Shown: in pieces, positions 57,773 through 64,000 of the stretch
Layout: the number at the start of each line of letters is the position of its first letter
How positions within the stretch are numbered: position 1 is the stretch's first letter
Assembly: GCF_013044505.1 (NCBI RefSeq)
Contig: NZ_JABERD010000001.1
Coordinates: 152,333-216,332, forward strand
Length of the DNA stretch: 64,000 nucleotides
From: Streptomyces sp. S3(2020)
GTDB taxonomy: Bacteria; Actinomycetota; Actinomycetes; Streptomycetales; Streptomycetaceae
Direction: 5' to 3'
Position numbers and translations under genes: made by a program
The notes under the pieces: generated by a model
Told to the model about the DNA's origin: nothing
What the model saw: only the letters and a program-made list of their open reading frames with translations
The model's database searches: none

Positions 57773-59074
57773 TTGACCGCCACCTACCGCCAGCCCGGCG
57801 TCGTCCTCACCGACCACCGCTTCACCGTGCCCCTCGATCACAGCGACCCCACGGGGGAGACGATCGAGCTCTACGCCCGTGAGGTGGTCGCCGGTGACAA
57901 GGCGCGGCAGCCCTTGCCCTGGCTGGTCTACCTCCAGGGCGGCCCCGGCTTCGGCGCCAACCGCTTCGTCGGCAGGCCCGCCTGGCTCGGCCGCGCCCTC
58001 AAGGAGTTCCGCGTCCTGCTGCTGGACCAGCGCGGCACCGGCCACTCCACGCCCGCCAACCGCCAGACGCTCCCGCTGCGCGGCGGCCCCGCCGAACAGG
58101 CCGACTACCTCACGCACTTCCGCTCCGACTCGATCGTGCGCGACTGCGAGTCGATCCGGCCCCGGCTCACCGGTGGCGCCCCCTGGACCGTCCTCGGCCA
58201 GAGCTTCGGCGGCTTCTGCGCGGTGAACTACCTCTCCAGCGCCCCCGAGGGCCTCAGCGCCGCCGTGATCACCGGCGGCCTGCCCTCTCTCGACGCCCAC
58301 GCCGACGACGTCTACCGCGCCGCCTTCCCGCGCATCGAGCGCAAGGTCGCCGCGCACTACGCCCGCTACCCGCAGGACATCGAGCGGGCCCGCCGCATCG
58401 CCGACCACCTCCTCCACCACGAGGTCGTGCTGCCGAACGGCTACCGCCTGACCGTCGAGGCCTTCCAGTCGCTCGGTATCGTCCTCGGCGGCGGCGAGGG
58501 CAGCCACCGCCTGCACTTCCTCCTGGAAGAGGCCTTCGTCCGCACCCCGAACGGCCCCGCGCTCGCCGACGCCTTCCAGGAAGAGGTCCAGAGCCTCCTC
58601 TCGTACGCGGGCCACCCGCTCTACGCCCTCGTCCACGAGGCGATCTACGGCCAGGACGCCCGGCCCACCGACTGGTCGGCCGAACGCGTCCGCACCGAGT
58701 TCCCCCAGTTCGACGCCGCCAAGACCCTCGCGGGCGACGGACCGCTGCTGTTCACCGGCGAGTCCGTCCACCCCTGGATGTTCGAGACCGACCCGGCGCT
58801 GCGCCCGCTGCGCGAGACCGCCGAACTCCTCGCCGCCCGCACCGACTGGACGCCCCTGTACGACCGGGCCCGCCTCGCCGCCAACGAGGTGCCCGTCGCC
58901 GCGGCCGTCTACCACGACGACATGTACGTCGACACCGCCCACTCCCTGGCGACGGCCCGCTCGATCCGCGGTCTGCGGACCTGGGTCACCGACGAGTTCG
59001 AGCACGACGGCGTCCGGGCCGGCGGTCCCCGCGTCCTGGACCGGCTGCTGGCCCTCACCCGCGACGAGGCGTGA
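57773..59074 (+). CDS. S33-family alpha/beta hydrolase (proline iminopeptidase-like)
   Basis: 433 residues from TTG 57773 with GGGAG five bases upstream; no ATG or GTG in a better place. FTVPLDHSDPTGETIELYAR (about residues 17-36), the oxyanion LVYLQGGPGFGANRF (HGGPG-like with Gln for His), LLLDQRGTGHSTP (about 81-93), nucleophile elbow GQSFGGFCAV (Ser near 144), and the C-terminal His probably in VYHDDMYVDTAH. These enzymes cleave N-terminal residues, often proline, in the cytosol. It stands alone after the rhamnose locus. Confidence 0.9.
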   Translation: MTATYRQPGVVLTDHRFTVPLDHSDPTGETIELYAREVVAGDKARQPLPWLVYLQGGPGFGANRFVGRPAWLGRALKEFRVLLLDQRGTGHSTPANRQTLPLRGGPAEQADYLTHFRSDSIVRDCESIRPRLTGGAPWTVLGQSFGGFCAVNYLSSAPEGLSAAVITGGLPSLDAHADDVYRAAFPRIERKVAAHYARYPQDIERARRIADHLLHHEVVLPNGYRLTVEAFQSLGIVLGGGEGSHRLHFLLEEAFVRTPNGPALADAFQEEVQSLLSYAGHPLYALVHEAIYGQDARPTDWSAERVRTEFPQFDAAKTLAGDGPLLFTGESVHPWMFETDPALRPLRETAELLAARTDWTPLYDRARLAANEVPVAAAVYHDDMYVDTAHSLATARSIRGLRTWVTDEFEHDGVRAGGPRVLDRLLALTRDEA

Positions 59075-59102
59075 TGTCAGAGGCGCGGATTAGTCTCGGA
59101 CC

Positions 59103-59846
59103 ATGACAGAGCCGACGATCACTCAGCTTCTGCCCATGCCCGAGGACTGGCGGCGCGCCCTCGCGGTCGTGGCCCACCCGGACGACCTGGAGTACGGCTG
59201 CTCGGCCGCGATCGCCGGCTGGACCGACGGCGGCCGGGAGGTCGCCTACGTCCTCGCGACCCGCGGCGAGGCGGGCATCGACACCCTGGAGCCCGCCAAG
59301 TGCGGCCCGCTGCGCGAGCAGGAGCAGCGGGCCAGTGCCGCCGTCGTCGGGGTGTCGACGGTGGAGTTCCTCGACCACAAGGACGGTGTGATCGAGTACG
59401 GCCTCGACCTGCGCCGCGACATCGCCGCCGCGATCCGCCGCCACCGCCCGGAACTGGTCATCACCCTCAACCACCGCGACACCTGGGGCGGCGTCGCCTG
59501 GAACACCCCGGACCACGTCGCGGTCGGCCGCGCCACCCTCGACGCGGCCGGGGACGCCGGGAACCGCTGGATCTTCCCGGAGCTGACGGAACGCGGCCTG
59601 GCCCCCTGGAACGGCGTCCGCTGGGTCGCCGTCGCCGGTTCCTCGACCCCCACCCACGCGACGGACGCGTCAGTCGGCCTGGAACGCGCGGTGCGCTCCC
59701 TGCTCGAACACCGCACGTACATCGAGGCGTTGACGGACGAGGACCCGGAGACGTACGCGAGAGGCTTCCTGACGGGGAACGCCTCGGCGACGGGGGAGCG
59801 GTTCGGCGGGAAGCCTGCCGTGGCGTTCGAACTGTTCGGCCGGTAG
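59103..59846 (+). CDS. PIG-L-family deacetylase
   Basis: 247 residues from ATG 59103. VVAHPDDLEYGCSAAIAGWT (about residues 23-42) contains the AHPDD zinc motif; ATRGEAGID, and NHRDTWGGVAWNTPDHVAVG (about 121-140) with a further metal His, complete the LmbE/PIG-L fold. Members remove acetyl groups from GlcNAc conjugates, such as the mycothiol precursor, or in antibiotic pathways. The specific substrate is open. It is 28 bp from the peptidase gene and may share its transcript. Confidence 0.93.
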   Translation: MTEPTITQLLPMPEDWRRALAVVAHPDDLEYGCSAAIAGWTDGGREVAYVLATRGEAGIDTLEPAKCGPLREQEQRASAAVVGVSTVEFLDHKDGVIEYGLDLRRDIAAAIRRHRPELVITLNHRDTWGGVAWNTPDHVAVGRATLDAAGDAGNRWIFPELTERGLAPWNGVRWVAVAGSSTPTHATDASVGLERAVRSLLEHRTYIEALTDEDPETYARGFLTGNASATGERFGGKPAVAFELFGR

Positions 59847-59904
59847 CGGTAACCGACACCCCTGCACGAGTGTGCGAGGCACGCGGCTATCCTCGTTCGA
59901 CCCG

Positions 59905-60663
59905 ATGAGCAGGGCGACCACGCCCGTGTGCAGGACGAGGGACCCGGAGTTGAGTCGGATACGTGTCGCGCTGGGGCTCGGCGCGGTCTCCATGGGCACG
60001 GCGTGGGCCATCGGCGGTGTGGCGGGCCTGCGGGAGGTCGTGGCCGTCCTGTCGGTGGCCGTTCCGGTGCTGCTGGTGCTGGCGGGGGTGGTCCTGATGC
60101 TGCGGGCGGCCGTGCCGCGCGGCCAACTGGGCGGCCCTCTGGCCCTCATGACCGTGGGCATCGCCGTACTCGCCCTCAGATTCGACATGCCACACCTGCC
60201 GGACCTGTCACGTCAGGCACCGGTCGTGCTCATTCTGGGAGGAGTCTTCGTGGCACTGTTCCGCGGCCGGTCCGGTACGGGCATCGACACCGGGGTGAGG
60301 TGCTGTACGTCGTTGCTCTATCCGCACCCGAAGCTGAAGCTGGAAGGGAGGGCACCCAAGAAGCTTGTCCTGCGGGCCCTGTTGTTCGGCGCCGTGTACG
60401 TCGACCTGACGGATTGTGAGTTTCCCCGTTCAACACGCCTGGTCGTCGACGTCACGGTGTTGTGGGCACGTGTCGAACTCAAGCTGCCTGCCGACTGGAC
60501 GGTCCTGGCGGGGCGGGTGGAACTGACGCCGGGAGTGCAGTGCTTCGGGGATCTCTCGCAGCCGGTCTTCGCCACCCCGCATCCGGTTCGGGGAGAGACG
60601 ACGACCGTCGTCGTGAACGTGCAGGGGCTAGGCGGAGTCGTCTCCCTGACCCGAGGGGCCTGA
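59905..60663 (+). CDS. membrane protein with LiaF-like C-terminal domain
   Basis: 252 residues from ATG 59905; GTG 59872 would add 11. Three TM helices, RVALGLGAVSMGTAWAIGGV, EVVAVLSVAVPVLLVLAGVV and LGGPLALMTVGIAVLAL, then VVLILGGVFVALFRG. The C-terminal 110 residues are beta-rich: LLFGAVYVDLTDCEFPRSTR, VTVLWARVELKLPADWTV, as in the cell-wall stress protein LiaF. LiaF-like proteins inhibit LiaRS signalling, but no lia genes are adjacent. Its 3' end overlaps the next gene (-) by 36 bp. Confidence 0.75.
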   Translation: MSRATTPVCRTRDPELSRIRVALGLGAVSMGTAWAIGGVAGLREVVAVLSVAVPVLLVLAGVVLMLRAAVPRGQLGGPLALMTVGIAVLALRFDMPHLPDLSRQAPVVLILGGVFVALFRGRSGTGIDTGVRCCTSLLYPHPKLKLEGRAPKKLVLRALLFGAVYVDLTDCEFPRSTRLVVDVTVLWARVELKLPADWTVLAGRVELTPGVQCFGDLSQPVFATPHPVRGETTTVVVNVQGLGGVVSLTRGA

Positions 60664-61704
60664 GGCCGGGCCGCCGGGAGCGGGATCCGGGTGCTTGTAG
60701 ACCACGCCGAGCAGGTCTTCCTTGGCCAGTGCCTCGGGGCTGGCGAAGAACCTCGTGAGTTTCGTGTTCTGCTCGTGTTCCTCCTCCGGCGTGTCGGGCG
60801 GTTTGAGGTGCAGTGCCGTGAGCATGTCGAACCGGTGCAGGTCGAAGGCCGCTGCCAGCAACTGCCGGTGGCCCGTGGCCACCTGCATCGCACCGCGATA
60901 GGCCGCGATGCTCAGCAGCGCGGTGACGACGGGCGCCAGACTCCAGGCATCGAGACGGCCTACCAGCGGAGTGCCGGCCAGGGTGGCGAGTCCGAAGCAG
61001 ACACTCAGCGCGCAGGTGGTGTCGAGCAGATCGAGTTGCTGGTTGATGGCTGTGGTGAGGCTCGGGGAAAGCTGCGGAGAGAGACGGTGTGACACCGTCG
61101 GCAGATCCAGTCCGTACCGTCTGCCGCTCTCGTCCTCGGCTTCCCGCAGGATGTTGCCGAGCATGGTCGGCATCAGCCGGTCGCGGTCCCCGTCATTGGC
61201 GTGGGGAACGGGGTGTGGCCCAGTCGGATAGCGCAGGACCAGGCGGTCGGCTCGGGCGGCGATGCGGGCGGCGCGGCGTCTGCGACGTGCGAGGGGCACC
61301 ACGTCGGTGAACTTGGTGCCGGGCCGGTCGAGCACCCTCAGTCGGCTGACGACTTCGGCGGTGTGAAGGCGTCGGCGGTGGCGCTCGGTCGCCAGGGCTC
61401 CGGCGGCTTCGGGGAGTGCCCTGCCCTGCCAGTAGCCTTCGAGCATCTGTACCAGAGCGACCTGGAAGGGGCGCAGCAGGAGGCCGACGAGCAGGCAGGC
61501 GAATGCGGCGAAGGCGAGCCATTCGGGATGGTCCTTGGCGTCATCGGCGAGGCGGCTGACGTGAATTCCGCCCCCCGAGTACGCGCCGGTCATGATCAGC
61601 GCGGTCACGTATCCGGTGAGGACCGCGGCCGGGAGGACGCTGACCAGGGTGAAGCGGGCACCCCCCAGCGCCTTGCCGGCGGCCTGCGAAAGCCCGGACA
61701 GCAC
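60628..61704 (-). CDS. hypothetical membrane protein
   Basis: 358 residues from GTG 61704 with AGGAGG 8 bp upstream. Two TM helices near the N-terminus (FTLVSVLPAAVLTGYVTALI and WLAFAAFACLLVGLLLRPFQ), a long cytoplasmic stretch rich in Arg (LARRRRRAARIAARADRLVL), and two more TM segments at ALSVCFGLATLAGTPLVGRL and LAPVVTALLSIAAYRGA. The C-terminal tail is charged. I do not recognise a family; the plan resembles membrane anchors found near streptomycete effector clusters. It follows the small zinc-ribbon gene by 4 bp. Confidence 0.7.
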   Translation of the reverse strand: MLSGLSQAAGKALGGARFTLVSVLPAAVLTGYVTALIMTGAYSGGGIHVSRLADDAKDHPEWLAFAAFACLLVGLLLRPFQVALVQMLEGYWQGRALPEAAGALATERHRRRLHTAEVVSRLRVLDRPGTKFTDVVPLARRRRRAARIAARADRLVLRYPTGPHPVPHANDGDRDRLMPTMLGNILREAEDESGRRYGLDLPTVSHRLSPQLSPSLTTAINQQLDLLDTTCALSVCFGLATLAGTPLVGRLDAWSLAPVVTALLSIAAYRGAMQVATGHRQLLAAAFDLHRFDMLTALHLKPPDTPEEEHEQNTKLTRFFASPEALAKEDLLGVVYKHPDPAPGGPASGPSGQGDDSA

Positions 61705-61708
61705 AGGC

Positions 61709-61954
61709 TCAACCTCCTGAAGCGGGCGGCGGTACGGGGTCCATGGGTGAGCCGCACTCCTCGCAGAGCTCCACGCCCCGCGGCTTCTTCGTGAAGGAGT
61801 GAGTCCACCGGCAGGGGGCGTTCGAACACTCGTAGTCCCGGCCGGAACTCGCGCCCTGCCCGCGCGACATGTTGGAGTCCCCGTACCGGAGGACGAGCAC
61901 GCCCAGCACCGCTATGAGGCGAAGCCCCAACGCGACGCGGAACCGAACCCTCAC
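61709..61954 (-). CDS. small membrane-anchored zinc-ribbon protein
   Basis: 81 residues from GTG 61954, GGGGGAG 7 bp upstream. A TM helix (FRVALGLRLIAVLGVLVL, about residues 5-22) precedes a soluble part with DYECSNAPCRW and LCEECGSPM, four Cys spaced as a zinc ribbon (C-x4-C ... C-x2-C). No family recognised. It ends just before the start of the membrane protein at 61704 and is likely in one transcript with it. Confidence 0.65.
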   Translation of the reverse strand: MRVRFRVALGLRLIAVLGVLVLRYGDSNMSRGQGASSGRDYECSNAPCRWTHSFTKKPRGVELCEECGSPMDPVPPPASGG

Positions 61955-62037
61955 CTCGTGCTCCCCCGGGTGGAACGGCAGTGCGCACAGTATGGGGCGT
62001 GTACATGCCTCCCGGTAAGACGTTTCCGCGGTCCGGC

Positions 62038-62238
62038 TCAGGCGGCCACGACGAGCGCCCCGACCCCCCGCCGAGGGCTCACCACCCGTCCGTCCGGGAG
62101 GAGTTCGCCGGTGTCGTCGAAGACGATCGTGCCGTTGCACAGGAGATGCCAGCCCTGTTCGGGGTGGGAGGACACGATGAGCGCGGCGTGGTGGTCCGTG
62201 CTGTCGGCGGTGGGGCACGCGGGCTGGTGGCTGCACAT
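62038..62238 (-). CDS. DUF5999-family protein
   Basis: 66 residues from ATG 62238, GGAGAGA upstream. MCSHQPACPTADSTDHHAAL, then HPEQGWHLLCNGTIVFDDTG and ELLPDGRVVSPRRG match the small family DUF5999 widely seen in Streptomyces, with Cys/His residues near the start that could bind metal. Function unknown. The strand start faces the pentapeptide gene across 150 bp. Confidence 0.85.
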   Translation of the reverse strand: MCSHQPACPTADSTDHHAALIVSSHPEQGWHLLCNGTIVFDDTGELLPDGRVVSPRRGVGALVVAA

Positions 62239-62388
62239 GATGTCTCTCCGGGGTCTTCGGCGGGGTGGTTCTCCTGCTTCCGTCGGCCTGCTTCTCCAGT
62301 GGTAGCCGACTTTGTTTTCTCTTGTATGTGGAGACCCCCACAGAGCAGAAAATTCATCGGTGAGTTCTCGTTCCGTATGCTGGAAACC

Positions 62389-63216
62389 ATGCAAGATCAC
62401 ATAGCTGGCCCCGCCGATCTGCGCGGCGACTGCGAGAGCTGTTTCGGGCTGTGCTGTGTCGCCCTGCCCTTCACGGCGTCGAGGGATTTCGCCGTGGACA
62501 AGCCGGCCGGCAAGCCCTGCTCGAACCTCCAGGACGACCATCGCTGCGGCATCCACGCCCGGCTGCGGCAGAAGGGCTTCACCGGCTGCACGGTCTACGA
62601 CTGCTTCGGCGCCGGCCAGAAGGTCTCGCAGGTCACCTTCGGCGGCCGGGACTGGCGCACGGGCCCGCGTGAGGACGCCCGCCGCATGTTCGACGTGTTC
62701 CCGGTGGTCCGGCAACTGCACGAGCTGCTCTGGTATCTCACCGAGGCCCTCACCCTGCCCGCCGCCCGCCCGGTCCACACCGACCTGCGCCGCCTGCTGG
62801 AGCGGACAGAGCGGCTCACCCGTCGGACCCCGGAAGAGCTCGGCGTCTTGGACGTGGCCGCGCACCGCCAGGAGGTCAACGTCCTGCTGCTCAGGACCAG
62901 CGAACTGGCCCGCGTGGGCACCGGCGGAAAGAAGAAGGACCGCCGGGGCGCCGACCTGATGGGCGCCCGCCTCAAGGGCGCCGACCTGCGCGGCGCGAAC
63001 CTGCGCGGCGCCTACCTCATCGCCGCCGACCTCACCGGCGCCGATCTGCGCGGCGCGGACCTGATCGGCGCCGACCTGCGCGACACCGACCTCACGGACG
63101 CCGACCTGACCGACGCGTTCTTCCTGACCCAGCCGCAGCTGAACGCGGCCAGGGGGAACACGGGCACGAGGCTGCCGGAGTCGGTCACCCGCCCCGGGCA
63201 CTGGACGCGCCCCTGA
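62389..63216 (+). CDS. Cys-cluster plus pentapeptide-repeat protein
   Basis: 275 residues from ATG 62389 (62377 also possible). The N-terminus (residues about 12-75) has eight Cys: GDCESCFGLCCVALPF, GKPCSNLQDDHRCGIH and GCTVYDCFGAGQ, a YkgJ-like cluster that could bind zinc or iron-sulfur. A helical middle follows. Residues about 185-250 are pentapeptide repeats (GADLMGARLKGADLRGANLR, GAYLIAADLTGADLRGADLI, GADLRDTDLTDADLTDAFF), a right-handed beta-helix that mimics DNA in some gyrase-protecting proteins. Confidence 0.9.
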   Translation: MQDHIAGPADLRGDCESCFGLCCVALPFTASRDFAVDKPAGKPCSNLQDDHRCGIHARLRQKGFTGCTVYDCFGAGQKVSQVTFGGRDWRTGPREDARRMFDVFPVVRQLHELLWYLTEALTLPAARPVHTDLRRLLERTERLTRRTPEELGVLDVAAHRQEVNVLLLRTSELARVGTGGKKKDRRGADLMGARLKGADLRGANLRGAYLIAADLTGADLRGADLIGADLRDTDLTDADLTDAFFLTQPQLNAARGNTGTRLPESVTRPGHWTRP

Positions 63217-63228
63217 GGACAGCCCGGC

Positions 63229-64000
63229 TCAGTCACCGGCCCCGTGCACAGGGCACCGGGGCTCCGAAGCCGCGGTCTCCGTCTCCTCCACGGCCGCCCG
63301 CCCCACCGTCGCCGGCGCCCTCCGCCGCTCCAGCCGTAGCCGCAGCCCCTCCGGCATCAGTGTCAGCCGCTCCGTCACCCGCAGCCGGTAGTCCGGGTCG
63401 GCCCCCAGCTCGTACCGTCGCAGCAGCAGACCCAGCACCAGCGTGGCCTCGTGCAGCGCGAACTGCCGTCCGATGCAGGCCCGTGCCCCCGTGCCCCACG
63501 GCTTGAAGGTGTGCGGGGCCCGGGTCCGTACGGCCTTCGGGTCGAAGCGGTCCGGATCGAACCGCTCGGCGTCCGCACCCCACACCTCGGGATCGCGGTG
63601 CAGCATCGGCGTGAGGACCAGCGTCCACGCACCCCGCCGCATCGGATGCTCCCCGGCCAGCACCGTGTCGTCGAGCGCCTCCCGGGCGAAGGCGGGCGCC
63701 GTCGGCCACAGCCGCAGCGACTCGTCCAGCACCCGGCGCACGTAGCGCAGCTTGGCCACCTGGTCGTAGCCGGGCACGGCCGTGTCGCCCCAGACCCGGT
63801 CCACCTCGGCACGCGCGCGTGCCGCGACGTCCGGGTGCCGGGAGAGGTAGTGCAGGGCGAAGGAGAGAGCGCCCGAGGTGGTCTCGTGGCCGGCCACCAG
63901 GAAGGTGATCACCTGGCGCCGGACGTTCTCCGCGGACAGCCGTTCCCCGGTCTGCGGATGCGCCGTCTCCAGCATCCGGTCCAGCAGATCCCCGCCCCCG
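63229..64000 (-). CDS. cytochrome P450, BM3-like heme domain, 5' partial
   Basis: The C-terminal 256 codons are in the window; the gene continues past the right edge. Motifs: LVAGHETTSGALSFALHYLS (I helix), LDESLRLWPTAPAFAREA with ExxR (about position 97 from the visible start), and FKPWGTGARACIGRQFALHE with the heme Cys. The wording around each, especially PTAPAF, PHTFKPWGxGxRACIGxQFALHE and LTLMPEG, is that of the CYP102 (P450 BM3) heme domain. The protein ends after the heme domain, so it lacks the fused CPR reductase of BM3 and needs a separate electron donor. Confidence 0.93.
   Translation of the reverse strand, partial: GGGDLLDRMLETAHPQTGERLSAENVRRQVITFLVAGHETTSGALSFALHYLSRHPDVAARARAEVDRVWGDTAVPGYDQVAKLRYVRRVLDESLRLWPTAPAFAREALDDTVLAGEHPMRRGAWTLVLTPMLHRDPEVWGADAERFDPDRFDPKAVRTRAPHTFKPWGTGARACIGRQFALHEATLVLGLLLRRYELGADPDYRLRVTERLTLMPEGLRLRLERRRAPATVGRAAVEETETAASEPRCPVHGAGD

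Overview
The window is high-GC DNA with the codon usage of an actinomycete, most likely Streptomyces: GTG/TTG starts, Tat-secreted glycosidases, a SigR-type promoter in front of a thioredoxin gene, F420-dependent LLM and mycofactocin-linked enzymes, and the interspersed GGTCGCGCAGTTCCCCGCGC repeat often seen in streptomycetes. No rRNA, tRNA, CRISPR array or intact mobile element is visible.

Layout. (1) 1-6221 (+) is a tight oxidative catabolic operon: mycofactocin-type SDR (5' end outside the window), 3Fe-4S ferredoxin, P450, a fused DUF35/Ltp-type aldolase-like protein, alpha/beta hydrolase, DoxX-like membrane protein and a 3-hydroxyisobutyrate-dehydrogenase-family enzyme. Its substrate is unknown; the gene set resembles P450-initiated isoprenoid or steroid side-chain breakdown. 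(2) 6306-23266 is ordinary chromosomal housekeeping and accessory content: PucR and LysR regulators, esterase, TerC, F420-type oxidoreductase, an FMN reductase/TetR pair with two palindromic operators, a LacI regulator beside pobA, thioredoxin, a flavoprotein disulfide reductase, peptide deformylase, a PepSY membrane protein, TPR and two MarR-type regulators, and pirin. (3) 23267-25525 is a decayed patch holding fragments of an ATPase-like C-terminus, a tyrosine integrase, an XRE-cupin regulator and a cytochrome P450. (4) 25526-37528 holds a GH43/CBM42 arabinanase, a YheO/DauR regulator with a threonine-dehydratase-like enzyme, cupin, a MoxR/VWA pair, a FtsX/LolD-type ABC exporter and most of an OpuC-type osmolyte importer; the importer's ATPase lies convergently at 37693-38847.

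(5) 39055-57669 is the centrepiece, a complete L-rhamnose utilisation locus. A secreted GH78 rhamnosidase and a secreted BNR-propeller protein (possible rhamnosyl-glucuronate/ulvan-type lyase) would release sugar. RhaSPQT imports it and RhaM converts anomers. RhaI, RhaB and a fused aldolase/lactaldehyde dehydrogenase give DHAP and L-lactate, and LutABC oxidises the lactate to pyruvate. A LacI regulator closes the locus. Four near-palindromes of the form TTGAA-N4-TTCAA stand in front of the GH78 gene, rhaI and the transporter operon and are good candidates for its operators.

(6) 57773-64000 holds an S33 peptidase, a PIG-L deacetylase, membrane and small zinc-ribbon proteins, DUF5999, a Cys-cluster/pentapeptide-repeat protein, and the 3' part of a BM3-like P450 heme protein that has no fused reductase.

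Recurring oddities are short tandem duplications exactly at translational junctions (841, 3964, 27652) and a three-copy repeat tied to an identical stop-codon context (GCGTGAGCG).
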